Of a DNA stretch of 64,000 nt, positions 1 to 13,004 are shown piece by piece. Within the stretch, counting starts at the first letter, position 1. Every line of letters starts with the position of its first letter. This DNA is from Umbilicaria muhlenbergii. Lineage: Eukaryota > Ascomycota > Lecanoromycetes > Umbilicariales > Umbilicariaceae. The notes below the pieces were generated by a model. It had not been told where the DNA came from, did no database searches, and saw nothing but the letters and a program-made list of their open reading frames with translations. The DNA lies in the NCBI GenBank assembly GCA_000611775.1, contig KK106981.1, forward strand, positions 6,842,312 through 6,906,311. The letters run 5' to 3'. The position numbers and the translations under genes are program-made.

Positions 1-669
1 GATGATCTCAGAGTGGTGGATTGTTTCTTTATGAAGGCTCGTAGTGTACCTCTCGAAAACCCGGCGGACGCGGGAATGACGTTTGGGTTCGGTTGCGCTG
101 CTTGACTCAGAAGCACGCTAAACCTATTCCGTGAACAATGGCGGCGGCTCTTTTCAAACGTCCAACATCTAACGTCCAGCCTCCGACATCACCTCTCACT
201 CCACCCTCATCAAGAACATCCCAGCCACTGGATATCGCGACAACCTTTCACTCACCATCCTCTCTGATACTTGCTCGGTCTTGTCTAGCGTTTCATCGCC
301 CCCTTTTAGAGTTCTTGGTTATTGACGGTTGGACCATACATGGCACTAGTGGTGGAGGAGGCTGGCTGATAGGAGGATTGGATTGTTGAGGCAACACTGG
401 TGGCGTGTGTCAGACCTTGGTGCTTCAGTTGAGACTTAGCTAGCAACGACCTGCAAATCACTTTTGTGTTTCGCTTTTGCAGGAAGCATTCTGTCTAGAA
501 AGGCCGTCTTGCGTGTTCCGGCCTTCGGAGCGGATGTCAATAGCACACTGTGCAAGAGACTCATCACCCAAGCATTGCCATTCACAAACGAGGGCCATTG
601 ACCATACTCCTTTATCGGGACTTGACTACACAGCCTCTCTGACAGATCACGCACATTTCAGAGCCCATC
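1..669. other. Gene-free upstream region of PCF11
   Basis: I see no supported gene here. The short open frames on both strands show no recognisable domain and no exon-like continuation. The last couple of hundred bases presumably hold the promoter and 5' UTR of PCF11, whose ATG lies at 670. Something upstream may be cut by the window edge. Confidence 0.5.
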
Positions 670-2937
670 ATGTCTGTCGGTCTGCCTTCTGATGAAGTCG
701 CTGAAGATTACAAGAACTCTCTTGAAGATCTGACCATGAATTCAAGATATGAGATCAGCAATCTAACGGTCATTGCCAAGGAGAACACAGAGCACGCCAT
801 GGCAATATCGAGAGTCTTGGAGAATCACATCCGCAACGTAAGTAATCATCGTTCCCCAGCGCTGTAACAGGAGGGTAGTTTCAACTCGGCGCCCAAAGCC
901 ACGATATGAGTGCCTTTGCTGTTGGAATAAGTCCACTAATTAACGAGTAGGCTCCTCCGGACCGCAAGCTTCCCGCGTTGTATGTTCTCGACTCTGTGGT
1001 AAAGAACGTAGGAACTCCTTACACTTTGTTCCTTGGACGTAATCTATATCAGACGTTCATGAATGCATATAGCTTGGTAAATAGTCAGATACGCAAGAAG
1101 CTGGATGAGATGTTGAAGACGTGGAAAGAGCCTGTGCCGGGGTCATTGGAGACTAGACCAGTCTTCCCTGTTGAAACCACCAGGCCAATTGAAAATGCGT
1201 TGATTAAAGCGAGGACAATTGCAGTGCAACAGCAGCAGCAGCAAGCAAGAGGGCAGCTCGAAATGTTCAACAGAAATCGATCAACGGCAATGCCGAATGG
1301 CTCCTTTCGAAATACGCCCACACCGCCACAGAATAACGCACGATATCCTCCGCCAAATCCTTCAGGTTTTGTTCAACAATACCCTCCTCATTTGACAGGA
1401 GCTCCGAACGGTCATCACCAGGTATGTCGGTCAAGTAACAATGTAGATTAGAGCTGGGCTGACTTCTAGCGCAAGATGATACGTCCCTCCGCATCGCCAT
1501 ACCCTCAATACGCCTCTTCACAACCAACCCCTTTGCAATTCCAACCTCCGTTTCAGCAACCATCATCCTATCCGCAACCCCAACACCCCGACAACATTGA
1601 CTCCTTACATAGGGATATTGAAGATCTAATTCGAATTGCAAGAGCCGAATTCGCAGCGAATCCCTACGATACAGCGATCCAGACCCGCCTAAAGGCCCTT
1701 CTAGACTTGCAAAGCATCCTGAAAAGCCAGCAACTCCCCCCTGATCAAATCCAGCTTATTCGCGACCAAGTGGCGCAGCTCTCTCCCGCGCCAAGGCCCT
1801 CGTCCGTCGCCCCGTCACAAATCGCTCCTCCGCCGGTATTGGCCGCCGCCCCTCCGCCACCACAAAATCCTGGTGTGCAGTCACCACCGGACTTACAAGC
1901 TTTGCTGTCTTCGAATGCACTTGCAGATCTTCTCGCATCAGCTGCGCGTGCTCAACAGACACCAAGTATTCCTCCTAGTGCAACAATAGCTATGCGCCAA
2001 CCTCAGGCTCAGACGCCGCAGCCACCGAACCCTCCAATACCTGCTGCACCCAGCGGCGAAAGCTCGCTACTTGCGCAGTTGAGAGCCAGCGGCTTGTTAC
2101 CACCTGCTGGAAACACTCCCGTCAATGGCTCGGTGCCTCCACCTCCGCCCCAGTTTCCTTTCTCGCTACCAACCCCAAACATGCAGACCCCCTTGGCATT
2201 ACCCGCGACTATGGCTCGACCTGCATTGATGGAAGTGCGCAACGATGTGCAGCTCACGTCAGCTTCTGTAAAGATGTAAGATACGTCCAGTGGTATCAAT
2301 GGTCCATTTCCTAACGTGCTACAGACCGCGACCCCATCTTATTGATATGTTGTACGGTGCCCAACCGAACCAATGCTCGACCTGTGGTCGGCGTTTCCTC
2401 GCGACCGAAGAAGACCGGAAAAGGAAAGCTCGACACCTCGATTGGCATTTCCGGACCAACCAGCGGCTGGCTGACTCGGCAAGACGTGGACAGAGCCGAA
2501 GTTGGTACGTTGACGAGATGGTAAGCAATGTCCGTATTCCTGTAACCGGCACGTAGATGCTCATTAGATGGTAGGAGTGGATCCGGTCAAAGGACAATGT
2601 TGAGGATGATGCAAATGATGCCCCAGCTGGCTCGGATGCTTCCAAAGCTTCGGCTGCCATGGCGGCGGCAAAGAATGACCTTAAGACCAAATACATCCCT
2701 GTTCCTAGTGACCCTACTTTGTCCAACGCACCCTGTCCCATATGCCAGGAGAGATTTGAGACCGTTTTCAACGACGAGGCGCAAGATTTCGTGTGGATGG
2801 ACGCGGTGAAGATTGGAGGTAGGGTATTCCATGCCAGCTGCCACGCAGAGATGAAGAAGGATGGTGGAAGCACACCCCTCAGGACTTCGACGCCGGATTC
2901 GGTGCTTGGGAAGCGAAAGGCTGAAGTTAGTGAATAA
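670..2937 (+). CDS. PCF11: mRNA cleavage and polyadenylation factor Pcf11
   Basis: Pcf11 is a nuclear subunit of cleavage factor IA. It binds the Ser2-phosphorylated CTD of RNA polymerase II and links pre-mRNA 3' end cleavage to transcription termination. Five exons, 670-837, 951-1421, 1470-2275, 2325-2520 and 2575-2937, join in frame to about 667 residues. Residues 1-130 are a CTD-interacting domain (EDYKNSLEDLTMNSR at the start, YVLDSVVKN after the first intron). A Gln run follows near residue 146, then a long Pro/Gln-rich linker. The C-terminal part carries two zinc-binding boxes, CSTCGRRF...HLDWHF and CPICQERF...FHASCHAEM, with the Clp1-binding stretch IPRPHLIDMLY before the first. This order is diagnostic for Pcf11. 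The ATG at 670 puts the CID at the extreme N-terminus, as in orthologues. The long antisense frame at 2319-3005 is a shadow. Confidence 0.95.
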
Positions 2938-3606
2938 GTTACAAATGATATAATCAGCCCTGCTGATGGTTTGGTAGGGCTCCGACCTAAATGCGTCACG
3001 TGCAAAGCTCGTCAATGGATTCTAACGCAAGGCACCTGGCTCGTCGGTTGTGATACTCGAACATGCGATTGCATGTAAAAGCCACCAGTGTTGCTTGCAT
3101 TCTTCGCCCACGTGATTGTACGGCCTGCGCCCGGGAGCTCTGCATTGCGGCATGCCAAGGCTATCGAGATGAGGATTCGGATTTCCCAAGAGAGGCATTT
3201 GTACGGCGCTGGTCCGTGGCATTGAATGGGCCGATTGGGCAGTAACTATTACTTTTCGTTCGATATCCAATGGCGGCCTATCACTCTGTAAATAAGAAGC
3301 GAATCATACAAATTGATTGGTTGATGTAAACGTGCACTGGACGAGGACGAGTACCTGCATTTGATTCGGCTGAATGAGAGGACGGGAATGGACCCGGGTA
3401 AATGGCGGAGGGCATGTTGCGACACAGCGACGCCAGACCCCACCATTCCCCCGTTTTGCCTTTTCCACCGCAAGATAAATAGTCCCCTGCGAAGAAATCA
3501 TGTCTTCCCATCTCAACTCTACAAGGACCGCGGACACTTTACTCTATACATACTACCTGCGTCCGACACTGCCATTCTGGCTTCAATCCTTGCCAAGGCC
3601 GCAAAC
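2938..3606. other. Intergenic, no gene seen
   Basis: This spacer lies between two genes on the same strand. It should hold the PCF11 3' UTR and the promoter of the dehydrogenase gene. Overlapping short frames on the minus strand lack domains and splice-compatible continuation. Confidence 0.5.
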
Positions 3607-5024
3607 ATGTCTTCTCCACACACAGTCCGATGGGGTATCCTAGGTTGGTCTTGGACATCCCCGCACAACAGATTCGTATCTGGTGATCCAAAACAATCGT
3701 CGTGATATTTCTGGATACGATCTGTCTTAACTGATGCTAACCATGTGCCAGCCACGGGTGGAATTGCCCAGAGTAAGCCATCTAAACCCGAAGCCCAGCC
3801 CTAACCACGTTGACCTCCCTTTCCTCGCAGCTTTCACCAAGGATCTCATGATCGACCCCTCAACCCGTAAAGTCAGCGATATCAAGCACACCGTCGTGGC
3901 CGCCGCTTCGTCTTCCTCCGCCGACCGAGCAAGGAAGTTCCTCGAGGACTGCAAATGCCCCTCCGATGCCGCTGCCTACGGCTCCTATCAAGAGCTGGTG
4001 GCCGATAAGAATGTAGACATCATCTACGTGGCTACACCGCACTCGCACCACTACCAGAACACCATGCTCTGCCTGGAAGCGGGCAAGAACGTCTTATGCG
4101 AGAAATCATTCACCGTCAATGCCACTCAGGCGAAGAAGTTGGTTGAGACAGCGAAAGCGAAGAAGCTATTCCTGATGGAGGCTGTGTGGACGAGATACTT
4201 CCCTCTAAGCAAAGAGATTAGGAAATACATCGAAGACGGGAAACTGGGCGCCGTCCACCGCGTCATCGCCGACCTAAGCTTTGGCGAGGACGTCGAGAAC
4301 ACCTGGGGCACCGAGCACCGCATGGTCAACATGGATCTCGCCGGCGGTGCTCTCCTCGACCGTACGCCCCCCTCCCCGCCCTCGCTCTCACCTTCCACTA
4401 ACAGCCCCTCCAGTGGGCATCTACCCCATAACCTGGTGTTTCCAAACCCTCTACCACACCGTCCCGCCCTCCCTCCGCCAACCCCCCACCGTCGTCTCCT
4501 CCGTCTCCAAATACCCCCCCACCGGCGCCGACGAAAACACCTCCATCATCCTCACCTTCCCCCACGCCCCCGGCGGCTCCAGCTCTACCCCCCATCAAGC
4601 CCACGGCATCGCCCTGACCAACTTCCGCGTCGCCACCGACGTCGACGGCCACAACACCGCCAAACCCGCCATCCGCATCCAGGGCACAAAGGGCGAAATC
4701 CAAGTCGACGGGCCCGCCTACAGACCCACGCACTACCGCATCATCCACAAGAACGAGGCGAAGAGTTGGGCGAATAGGCATGAGGAGGGAGGGGAGGATC
4801 AAGGGCCGTGGGTCGAGGAGCATGAGTGTGAGATTCCGGGGCATGGGATGTTTTGGGAGGCGGATGAGTGTGGGAGGTGTTTGCGGGATGGGCGGTTGGA
4901 GAGTGAGTCCATGACGCATGAGGAGAGTTTGGTGGTGATGGAGACGATGGATCAGGTGAGGAGGCAGAATGGGTTGGTGTACCCGGAGAAGATCGAGACG
5001 ACGGAGTATCCGGTTCAGCTGTGA
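3607..5024 (+). CDS. Gfo/Idh/MocA oxidoreductase (dihydrodiol / D-xylose dehydrogenase-like)
   Basis: This is a predicted NAD(P)-dependent dehydrogenase of the dihydrodiol dehydrogenase/D-xylose dehydrogenase branch of the Gfo/Idh/MocA family, probably cytosolic. Exons 3607-3643, 3752-3772, 3831-4361 and 4414-5024 join in frame to 399 residues, the usual family length. The Rossmann start WGILATGGIAQTF is assembled across the first three exons. Further family signatures are IIYVATPHSHHY, the Lys-containing CEKSFTVNA (EKP box variant) and LMEAVWTRYFP. The second half gives the alpha/beta substrate domain (GIYPITW). Exon 2 is a microexon of only 21 nt. The substrate cannot be told from sequence. 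The 3' half is codon-biased and GC-rich enough to leave a long antisense frame (4398-5270), which I rejected. Confidence 0.88.
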
Positions 5025-5362
5025 AGATGTTTTTGGATTTGTGCGGATAATGTAGCTAATTTGGACTATTCCTTCAATGCAACTTCTACCGTTGAGCTCT
5101 CGGAGCCAGCTTGTGAGCCATCCGCTGGGTGTTTGAAAAGCAGTTCTCCCGCTAGACTCGTCCCTCCAAAGCCATACTGCTAAAACCATCCACTGGGTAT
5201 CTCCCAAAGCAATCTCCCTACAGACGATCCTGTCACGTATCCGCCAAGCCATAGCTGCCGTGAAATGCACCCAACACCCCGCAGTAGCCGATCCGATCGA
5301 CGGAACGATATCCAGATCAGCATGTCCCTGACTCGACGAGTGCAGCCAAAGTGTCCGTGCTA
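5025..5362. other. Convergent intergenic spacer
   Basis: This lies between the stop of the dehydrogenase gene (+) and the stop of the next gene (-). It is likely to hold both 3' UTRs. No gene or RNA is recognised. Confidence 0.5.
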
Positions 5363-6836
5363 TTAGCGGGCCCTCCCCGGCGAAGACTTGGCCTTAAGAG
5401 TCAAGCCACCAAACACGTCGTCGTCGCCCACAGCGCGAATGCTAGAAGGACCTCCTTGGCCCATATTGACGTTGCCGGCGCGGCTGCTCATCTACAGTCA
5501 CCCATATCAGCGAGCTGTATATCTGGAAACCTGGTTGAGTGGGAGCTTACGGCTTGGCTTTCACTGGCGGAAGAGGAGCCGCTACGGTGCTTCGCCTGCA
5601 TACGCTCTTTGAGGGTTGCGGCACGCTGGCGGCGATTGTTAACTTGGACGTCTCGATTCGGAGAAGGTGGTGGAGTGGAGGAGCTTACGGCTCTGGCGGC
5701 TTCTTTGGCGGGGGAGAGCTTGATGGGAGGGGATTTGGGGGGTTTGGGGTCGCTACTGTCGCGGAGTTGGTCGAGGAGAGAGGTGGCCTGCTGAGGTGGT
5801 TGTATAAGCTTGGATGAAGGTTGGGTGGATGTGAGGGTGGCGGGGCTAAGGGCCGCTTACATTTTTGCTGTTGTCGTCGCTTCCGCGGAAGCGTGCCTGA
5901 TAGTCCTGTCCGCGGTCGAGTTTAGCTTGAAGAGATGGTCATGCGGAGGGTTTGTGAGGTTAGCTCACCGCTCTGGTCTCGTTTTGGGATGCGACAGGGT
6001 CGAGGAATGCCCCGCTGAGTGTACGAACGTGCTTCTGTGGTAAATGGTGGGTTAGCGCTTGGGATCACAACCACAGGACAGGAGATGGTTCGACTCACTC
6101 CTTTGCCTTTGCCGGTGTAGGTGGTGAATTCACCATCATCGTTGCCGTCGAAAACTGCGAGTTCCTGTGAGGTGTGTTAATCCAACCATCCAGAACATCC
6201 AAAGCGGCATCGAAGGTAACGATGAGCTGCACATACAGAATCCCTCGACAACTGCTCGCTATTCAAGTAGTCGACATCTTCCGGATATTTGTCTTCAAGA
6301 CGTCCCTCCTCAACAAATTGCCGATATCGCGCGACGGCGCCGGGCTTGAAATATGTGATCTCAGGAATCTGATCGAGGATACGAACACGGGTGTTAATCT
6401 TCCCGAGGGTGATCTGCCCCTAGATTTATAGTATTAGTGACTCGTGACTGAGAGGCGCCTCAACACGCTTGAGACTCGACAGGGAGGTTGGACACTGGGA
6501 GGGGGAGGAGAGTTGCACAACGCAGCGCTTTAACTCGGGGAAGAGCTCCTTCAATGTCCTCATCATGACCTTTGGGTCCACGTCACGCGCATCGCAGTCG
6601 CAGATGAAGAAGTCCATCTCTTCATTCCAGATGCTGGGCAACTTGTGCTCGGAATAACCCATGTGGCCGGTGTACAGAGGATTGACCCCGGCAATGTATT
6701 CGAGATGCTGAGTGTTAGGTGAAGTCCCGGGCCGGGGTAGAATGCAATGAATAACCTGGTTGATGAGTGGCGGGGAATGCGATGGTGAATGAAGCTCGGA
6801 GCTGAATCTGGTACATGGCGATCGACACCAAGTCAT
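5363..6836 (-). CDS. Conserved-looking hypothetical protein, nine small exons
   Basis: I do not recognise the family. On the minus strand a chain of short exons joins in one frame: 6836-6756, 6707-6522, 6419-6237, 6164-6099, 6034-5969, 5905-5861, 5808-5689, 5625-5551 and 5491-5363, giving about 316 residues. Every donor/acceptor pair is GT-AG and all eight introns are phase 0. The N-terminal half looks globular and conserved (LEYIAGVNPLYTGHMGYSE, DFFICDCDARDVDP, INTRVRILDQIPEITYFKP). The C-terminal half is low-complexity and charged or Pro/Ser-rich (IQPPQQATSLLDQLRD, SPPIKLSPAKEAARA) and ends near GDDDVFGGLTLKAK. The first exon and its weak donor (GTTATT) are the least certain part; the start could lie elsewhere. 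No membrane segment or signal peptide is seen. Confidence 0.7.
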
Positions 6837-7272
6837 TTCTCGCTTTACTTCACTCCGTCCGCGTGCCCTAGTTTGGGCTGAGCTTATCTGCTTAAAAGAA
6901 TAGGTGGAAATCAACGCACGCGCTGTAATGTCACTGTTCTCGGCTTTATTTCATCAGCATTTAAAACTATCAGGAGTGCTCCGTCTGGTGCAAATGCTTC
7001 TCACTAGTGAGACAGATGAGACCAGTGCGGCAGCATGCCGTCTGGATCGGTCGTGCGACACGGATGAAGAAATGGTGATCTCAAGAGTACTCTATCGTAC
7101 AGAATACAATTAAGAGAGAAAGTATGTACAGATACACTCTCACCTGTTAATGAGGCAGACAGGACTTTTTGTATATGTATCATCATCTCAGATTGCCAAC
7201 CCAATGGCCTCCCTTCACTCGTACATCGCTATGACTTGCTCCGCCACGACTCGAGGAAATTCGAGATTAAAC
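6837..7272. other. Intergenic spacer between two minus-strand genes
   Basis: This should hold the 3' UTR of the adenylate kinase gene and the promoter of the nine-exon gene. I see no gene in it. Confidence 0.45.
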
Positions 7273-8302
<1,030 letters not shown>

Positions 8303-8767
8303 TGTTGCGTGCGAATCTAGCTGCTTAGCCGGACCAAGGCAAATGAGCACGCCTGATATGCGAAAGTTTTGTATCAAAGACTGTGTCAGGACGGCCAGAG
8401 GAGGGATGTGGAAGGAATCTGGAAGCTTTCGGCTCGGACGCCGCTCCGTTTGTCGGGCTTCAATAACCGTCCTCGCGGCCTTTCACCCGGTCGCCGTCCT
8501 TGAAAGCAATCTACGAAGCCGTTCACAAGCAATTCGATAGAAGTACCAAATCTAAGCTCTACGACGCTTTAAATAATGGTAGACGCGTCCTGGGCAGCAG
8601 GCATAGGAACGGATTATACGGGTGCTTTCATTCACACTAGTCTACATTGAGATTAGACTAGCGCTTTCGAGCTGTTGGATATTGGATGAAGGCGCTGAAG
8701 CAGCAAGAGCATCAACTCGAAACCATCAGCTCTGCCTCAATCACCCCTTCAATACCCGCTCAACACA
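8303..8767. promoter_or_regulatory. Divergent promoter ADK1 / RPN8
   Basis: These 465 bases separate the start codons of two housekeeping genes transcribed in opposite directions, so they must carry both promoters. I could not single out a TATA box or a named factor site. Confidence 0.5.
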
Positions 8768-9967
8768 ATGCCTGCTACTACTGCAGAGACTCTCTCTCTT
8801 GTGACACGCAACATTTCTGTAGCGCCCCTTGTTCTCCTCTCCGCAGCAGATCACTACGGCCGGTCAGGGAAAGGAGCGCGTAAGCGTGTAGTTGGTGTGT
8901 TACTTGGGCAGAACGATGGCAAGAACGTGAGGGTCTCGAATAGCTTCGCAGGTATGTCAAGGCCACAACTTGCTCTGAAGTTTTGGGAGCCGGAGTCTAA
9001 TGAAATTGTGCAACAGTCCCCTTCGAGGAAGATGACAAGGACCCTTCAGTATGGTTTCTGGATCACAACTATGTTGAATCAATGAACGACATGTTCAAGA
9101 AGGTCAACGCTCGGGAAAAGTTGATAGGGTGGTACCACTCAGGCCCTAAGTTAAGAGCCTCCGATCTGGAGATCAACGAGCTCTTCAAGCGATACACCCC
9201 AAATCCACTACTAGTCATCATCGACGTTCAGCCAAAAGAGGTTGGTGTACCGACGGACGCTTACTTTGCTGTGGAGGAGATCAAAGACGTATGTACTGCA
9301 TGTTTCTCCTATTCTCTGGGTACCAGTACTCACCCTCTGATGCTAGGACGGCACTACCACCACAAAGACCTTCGTACATACACCTTCCATAATCGAAGCC
9401 GAAGAGGCAGAAGAGATTGGTGTGGAACACCTTCTTAGAGATATCCGCGATGTCGCCGTTGGCACCCTTTCAACCCGCATAACCTCCCAACTACAATCAC
9501 TGCAAGGTCTCCATCTTCGATTACGTGACATCGGCCAGTACCTACAAAAAGTACTAGACGGCGAATTACCTGTCAATCACGCTATACTTGGCAACCTACA
9601 GGACGTCTTCAACCTCCTACCAAATCTATCTACCCCGAAAACGACGCCGCAAATCAACGGCGCTAATAAGGCACAAACCGAGAACAATGACTTGGCACGG
9701 GCGATGAGCGTCAAAACGAATGACCAGCTTATGACCATTTACCTCAGCAGTTTGATTAGAGCTATTACAGCTTTCCACGATTTAATAGAGAACAAAATTC
9801 AGAACCGGCAACAACAAGAAGAGAAGGAGGCAAAGAAGGAAGAGGGAAAGGATGATAAGGATGAGAAGAAGACGAACGGAGTAGTGAACGGAGAAACAAA
9901 GGAGGGCAAGGAAGGCGCAAAAGAGGACGGAAAGGAGAAGACTAGAGACTCCGACAAGAAGAGGTAA
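8768..9967 (+). CDS. RPN8: 26S proteasome regulatory subunit Rpn8 (PSMD7)
   Basis: Rpn8 is the catalytically silent MPN-domain partner of the deubiquitinase Rpn11 in the proteasome lid. Exons 8768-8951, 9017-9288 and 9347-9967 give 358 residues. The MPN domain covers about residues 10-145 ([41 protein letters not shown]). The JAMM metal-binding His-x-His is not present, as expected for Rpn8 and unlike Rpn11. The helical C-terminal bundle follows ([37 protein letters not shown]). The protein ends in a strongly Lys/Glu-rich tail of about 50 residues, common in fungal Rpn8. Introns are 65 and 58 nt. Confidence 0.95.
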
Positions 9968-10326
9968 CGGAAGTAGGGAGAATCTTCTAATGCATCTGAG
10001 GTTTAGCGATCGATGGAACGGGGCGCTTCACCGCGCAGGCGCAATTTGTGTATAATAGGCAGTGGTTCACACATGGGAACCACAAGGTCAACCACTTTCA
10101 ACCGGTTGGGTTAGACTGTGTTCAAACTTCCAACGTCTGCTTGTGATGAGCCGGCTGAAAAACCAGCAGTTACAGAGTGAGCCTTATCCGCACAGTGAAT
10201 CAAAGTGCGGCTAAGGTTCTCTACTCCACCCTTACAATCTCTGACACCTAAACTATCCACACACCACGGAGTAGATTCCGAAACCCTTCGACATATCTTC
10301 GTATTTCAGCCTCTTCACCTGGATTC
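9968..10326. other. Intergenic, no gene seen
   Basis: This spacer between RPN8 and the BTB gene has no supported coding or RNA feature. Confidence 0.45.
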
Positions 10327-11075
10327 ATGATGGACGCTATATTCCAAAAGAGCGGATCTACCGTCACCAAGTGCAAATCCCGCAAGTGAGGAGCCTTCCC
10401 GGGAAGCCCGGGTCAAGTCGCAAGCTGATAGTTAACAGAACACTCTTCGACACCATAGTGCAGGTAAAGGTGGGAAGAGACGCAAAGGTATTTGCGTTAC
10501 ACAAGGGGCTCCTTTGCGATAGTTCCGCATACTTCAGGGCTGCCTTTGAAGGCAATTTCAAAGAAGCACAGGAGCAAGTTCTCCTATTGCCAGAAGACGA
10601 TGTGAAGGTCTTCGAGCTCTTCCAGTTCTGGCTCTACTCTGAAAAGCTTCTCGATACCGGCGAGGGCATTGCAGATTTATGCACAAGTCTCCTCGTGAGC
10701 CTCAACCTATTTGCGGAGACTCGCTGCATACCGCAGCTGCAGGATTTGACCATTGATGCTCTGATCTATAACATAAAAGTGAAGAAAAAGGTTCCAATCT
10801 GGGATATACCTCGAATCTACGAAAACACAACGGAGACTTCACCTCTTCGCAGATTGTTCGTCGATGTCAGCGCGCGGATAGGGGACCTTCGGGATGGTCG
10901 TTGGTTTAGCGGAGAAAACGAAAATCTATACAACAGAACTTTCCTCATCGATTTGGTTCTAGCTCTTTACAACGAGAAGCTCCAAAGAAGCCCTCAAGTC
11001 TTCACCGAACTTCGCTGCAACTATCACGTTCACACAAAAGCCGAAGAGTGCCATGTTTCGCAAGAATGGAGATAA
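10327..11075 (+). CDS. BTB/POZ domain protein
   Basis: This is a short fungal BTB/POZ protein. Such proteins act as protein-interaction modules, often as Cullin-3 adaptors, but no partner can be named here. The preferred model joins 10327-10385 and 10439-11075 (53-nt GT-AG intron) into 231 residues. An alternative is a single exon from an in-frame codon at 10371. The BTB core spans about residues 20-120: TIVQVKVGRDAKVFALHKGLLCDSSAYFRAAF in the first half, then LPEDDVKVFELFQFWLYSEKL. A helical region follows (LCTSLLVSLNLFAETRCIPQLQDLTIDALI), the usual BACK-like end of this fungal family. No Kelch, MATH or zinc finger is attached. Confidence 0.8.
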
Positions 11076-11371
11076 CCGCGCCGTGGCTGGACCTCTTGCT
11101 CTTTCCTTCCCAGATGGAGGTCCTCACATGTCAACGCCTTCCCAAACCACCAGGACTTCGCTTTCAGATTCTCAAATATCATCTCTATGCATGGCTCTAT
11201 CACATCAAGAGCGACGACTCTAGCTGGAGTATTGTATCATTCAATATCGTTGCTATCTTTTATTGTTCTTTATAAAGTATCATACCCGTCACACTCGTGA
11301 GACTTGGAGCTGTTTCCGCTCTTTCGAAAAAACGGTTAAAAGCACTATTTGGATCCTAATAATCCTGCACC

Positions 11372-12000
11372 ATGTTGATGCACCCTCAACCGGATCCCAA
11401 AGAACGCACGATGTCTGTTCCCACTCCTAGTCCTGAAGTCGACATCACGGAAATGCCAACCTCACACTCTTTCTACCTCGAGCTCGATAGTATCGATGAC
11501 CCTATCTTTTGGGTACGTTCTTCACGAGTCCATCTAATACCTCTCTAAGTCCGCCTCAGGCAGCATGGGATCGACTAATGGACGGAATGGGAGACATGTC
11601 GCCGGAACGGATCACTTGGATCTGGGACGAATCCCTGGTCGACTATTCCCTCCTGCCGACCTCTTGGACCGCCGTCCAGGAAATGTACATCACAAGAGTC
11701 TTGTTATCGCCGCGGGTCCGTGTAGAGCACAAAGACGCGCTCTTCCTCTACGAAAGACTACAGAGGGTATTCCCGGACCTTGGGAACTGCTTTTGGCCTG
11801 CTTTTCAACGGCGGTATTGTGAACTTGTGAACGAGGCAAAAGCGACACTGGCGAGGCAAGCGCTACAGCAAGATGCCAGCCAGATGGCATTTTGGCAAAC
11901 TATCCACTGTCTCAGACTTCTGACTCTCGCTTGTCCTCGTCCTCTAGACTGGGCTTTGGCTCTTGCTGTTTTCGAAGCTCGAGTAATCCTGAAGACGTGA
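11372..12000 (+). CDS. Hypothetical protein (two exons)
   Basis: Exons 11372-11512 and 11560-12000 join in frame to 193 residues. I do not recognise a domain. The protein starts with an acidic, Pro-rich segment and is then mostly helical and rich in Trp and Leu (AAWDRLMDGMGDM, RVEHKDALFLYERLQRVFPD, FWQTIHCLRLLTLACPRP). There is no signal peptide or clear membrane span. It follows the BTB gene on the same strand by about 300 bp. The intron (47 nt) is at the lower end for fungi but has good GTACGT and CAG ends. Confidence 0.55.
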
Positions 12001-12353
12001 TGTATCTACAAAACGATGGCACAGGTGTTCACAAAACCACTAAAAGTCGTCTGGCCGCATTTCTTTTCACGACGATATATCGGGTGTCAGGAGTAGTGTG
12101 GGAAATGAATTGAGGAGAGGCCTGCAAACGGCTTGGAGATGTCCAGTATATCATTGTTGATCTGGACAGTCCCCCTTCCGGGCTGCTACACCATGACGAG
12201 TTGGCGGCAGCTCTACGCTACACGTTAGTGTTAACAGACGAGGATGTTCGAATAGCAGAGCATACCTGTCCCATACAGCATAAATGGCCTCTGCTCGTTG
12301 GTGGTGTGAATCTTACGGCGCGCATCAAATATGTTTTGGGGAGCAATATGATC
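12001..12353. other. Convergent intergenic spacer
   Basis: This lies between a plus-strand gene and the stop of the SWIM gene. I see no further feature. Confidence 0.45.
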
Positions 12354-13004
12354 TCAGTCACCCCAACCTGCAGCCCATCCTGCAGCCTCTTCCCTACCCA
12401 CTACCCTTTCCTCTACAAAGCCGGACAACGGTTCGTACTTCTCAGACAGGAAACAGGCAAGCAGGTGCTTACACAGAGGCACAACTCCCTGTTCAAGCAT
12501 CAAGCCTCCGTAGTTTGAGCCAGACTCTCCGTCAATTGGACCCTCATCCAGTCCAACCACGTCCACATTACCATCGTGGCCGTAACTCTCCTCCGTTGCA
12601 TTGACGGCCGAGAACGTGTAAGCTGGACAGCTACAATTCCAAGCCTTCAGCCTGACCTCATAACTCGAGCCGCCAGCTGCTGCATAGCGCGATGCCCTCG
12701 TTGGCTGCGACGAGCGGACATAGTAGACAACATTGTCCCTGGCAACCTCCGGACCACGTGTTTCGTCCACGGGTGGACAAGAGACGACCAGACGGGTGAC
12801 GAGCTGACGGTCAAGGAGGTCAAGGGCTGCGAGTAATTCGTTAGGGAAGAGGCAGTGGAGCGTCAGAAAGATATTCTTCAGGTCTGGTGGGGCTTCGTCT
12901 AGAGGATTCGCGGATGGGGTCCTCGACGTCGGTGTGGAGAGGCTTGAGAGCTGGGTGAAGAGAGATGCTATGAAGGAACGCGGAGCAGGGAGGTTGGTCG
13001 TCAT
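12354..13004 (-). CDS. SWIM zinc-finger protein, Sws1/Shu2-like
   Basis: A single exon encodes 216 residues with a SWIM signature: WNCSCPAYTF, a loop of about 45 residues, then PLCKHLLACFLSE, giving C-x-C-xn-C-x-H. The C-K-H-L-L-A ending and the overall length resemble Sws1/Shu2. Those proteins form the Shu complex with Rad51 paralogues and promote Rad51 filament assembly in homologous recombination. I infer this role only from the motif and the size. The frame is open upstream to 13223, but the ATG at 13004 (MTTNLPAPRSFIASLF) gives a more protein-like N-terminus, so I chose it. The loop between the two metal-ligand pairs is Gly/Asp-rich. Confidence 0.7.
   Translation of the reverse strand: MTTNLPAPRSFIASLFTQLSSLSTPTSRTPSANPLDEAPPDLKNIFLTLHCLFPNELLAALDLLDRQLVTRLVVSCPPVDETRGPEVARDNVVYYVRSSQPTRASRYAAAGGSSYEVRLKAWNCSCPAYTFSAVNATEESYGHDGNVDVVGLDEGPIDGESGSNYGGLMLEQGVVPLCKHLLACFLSEKYEPLSGFVEERVVGREEAAGWAAGWGD

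Noticed and set aside
2319-3005. 228-residue minus-strand frame over PCF11
   Set aside because: It overlaps three confirmed PCF11 exons in antisense and shows no recognisable protein.
4398-5270. 290-residue open frame on the minus strand
   Set aside because: It lies over the last exon of the dehydrogenase gene, is rich in Gly/Ala/Arg from GC-biased third positions, and has no domain. It is a shadow frame.
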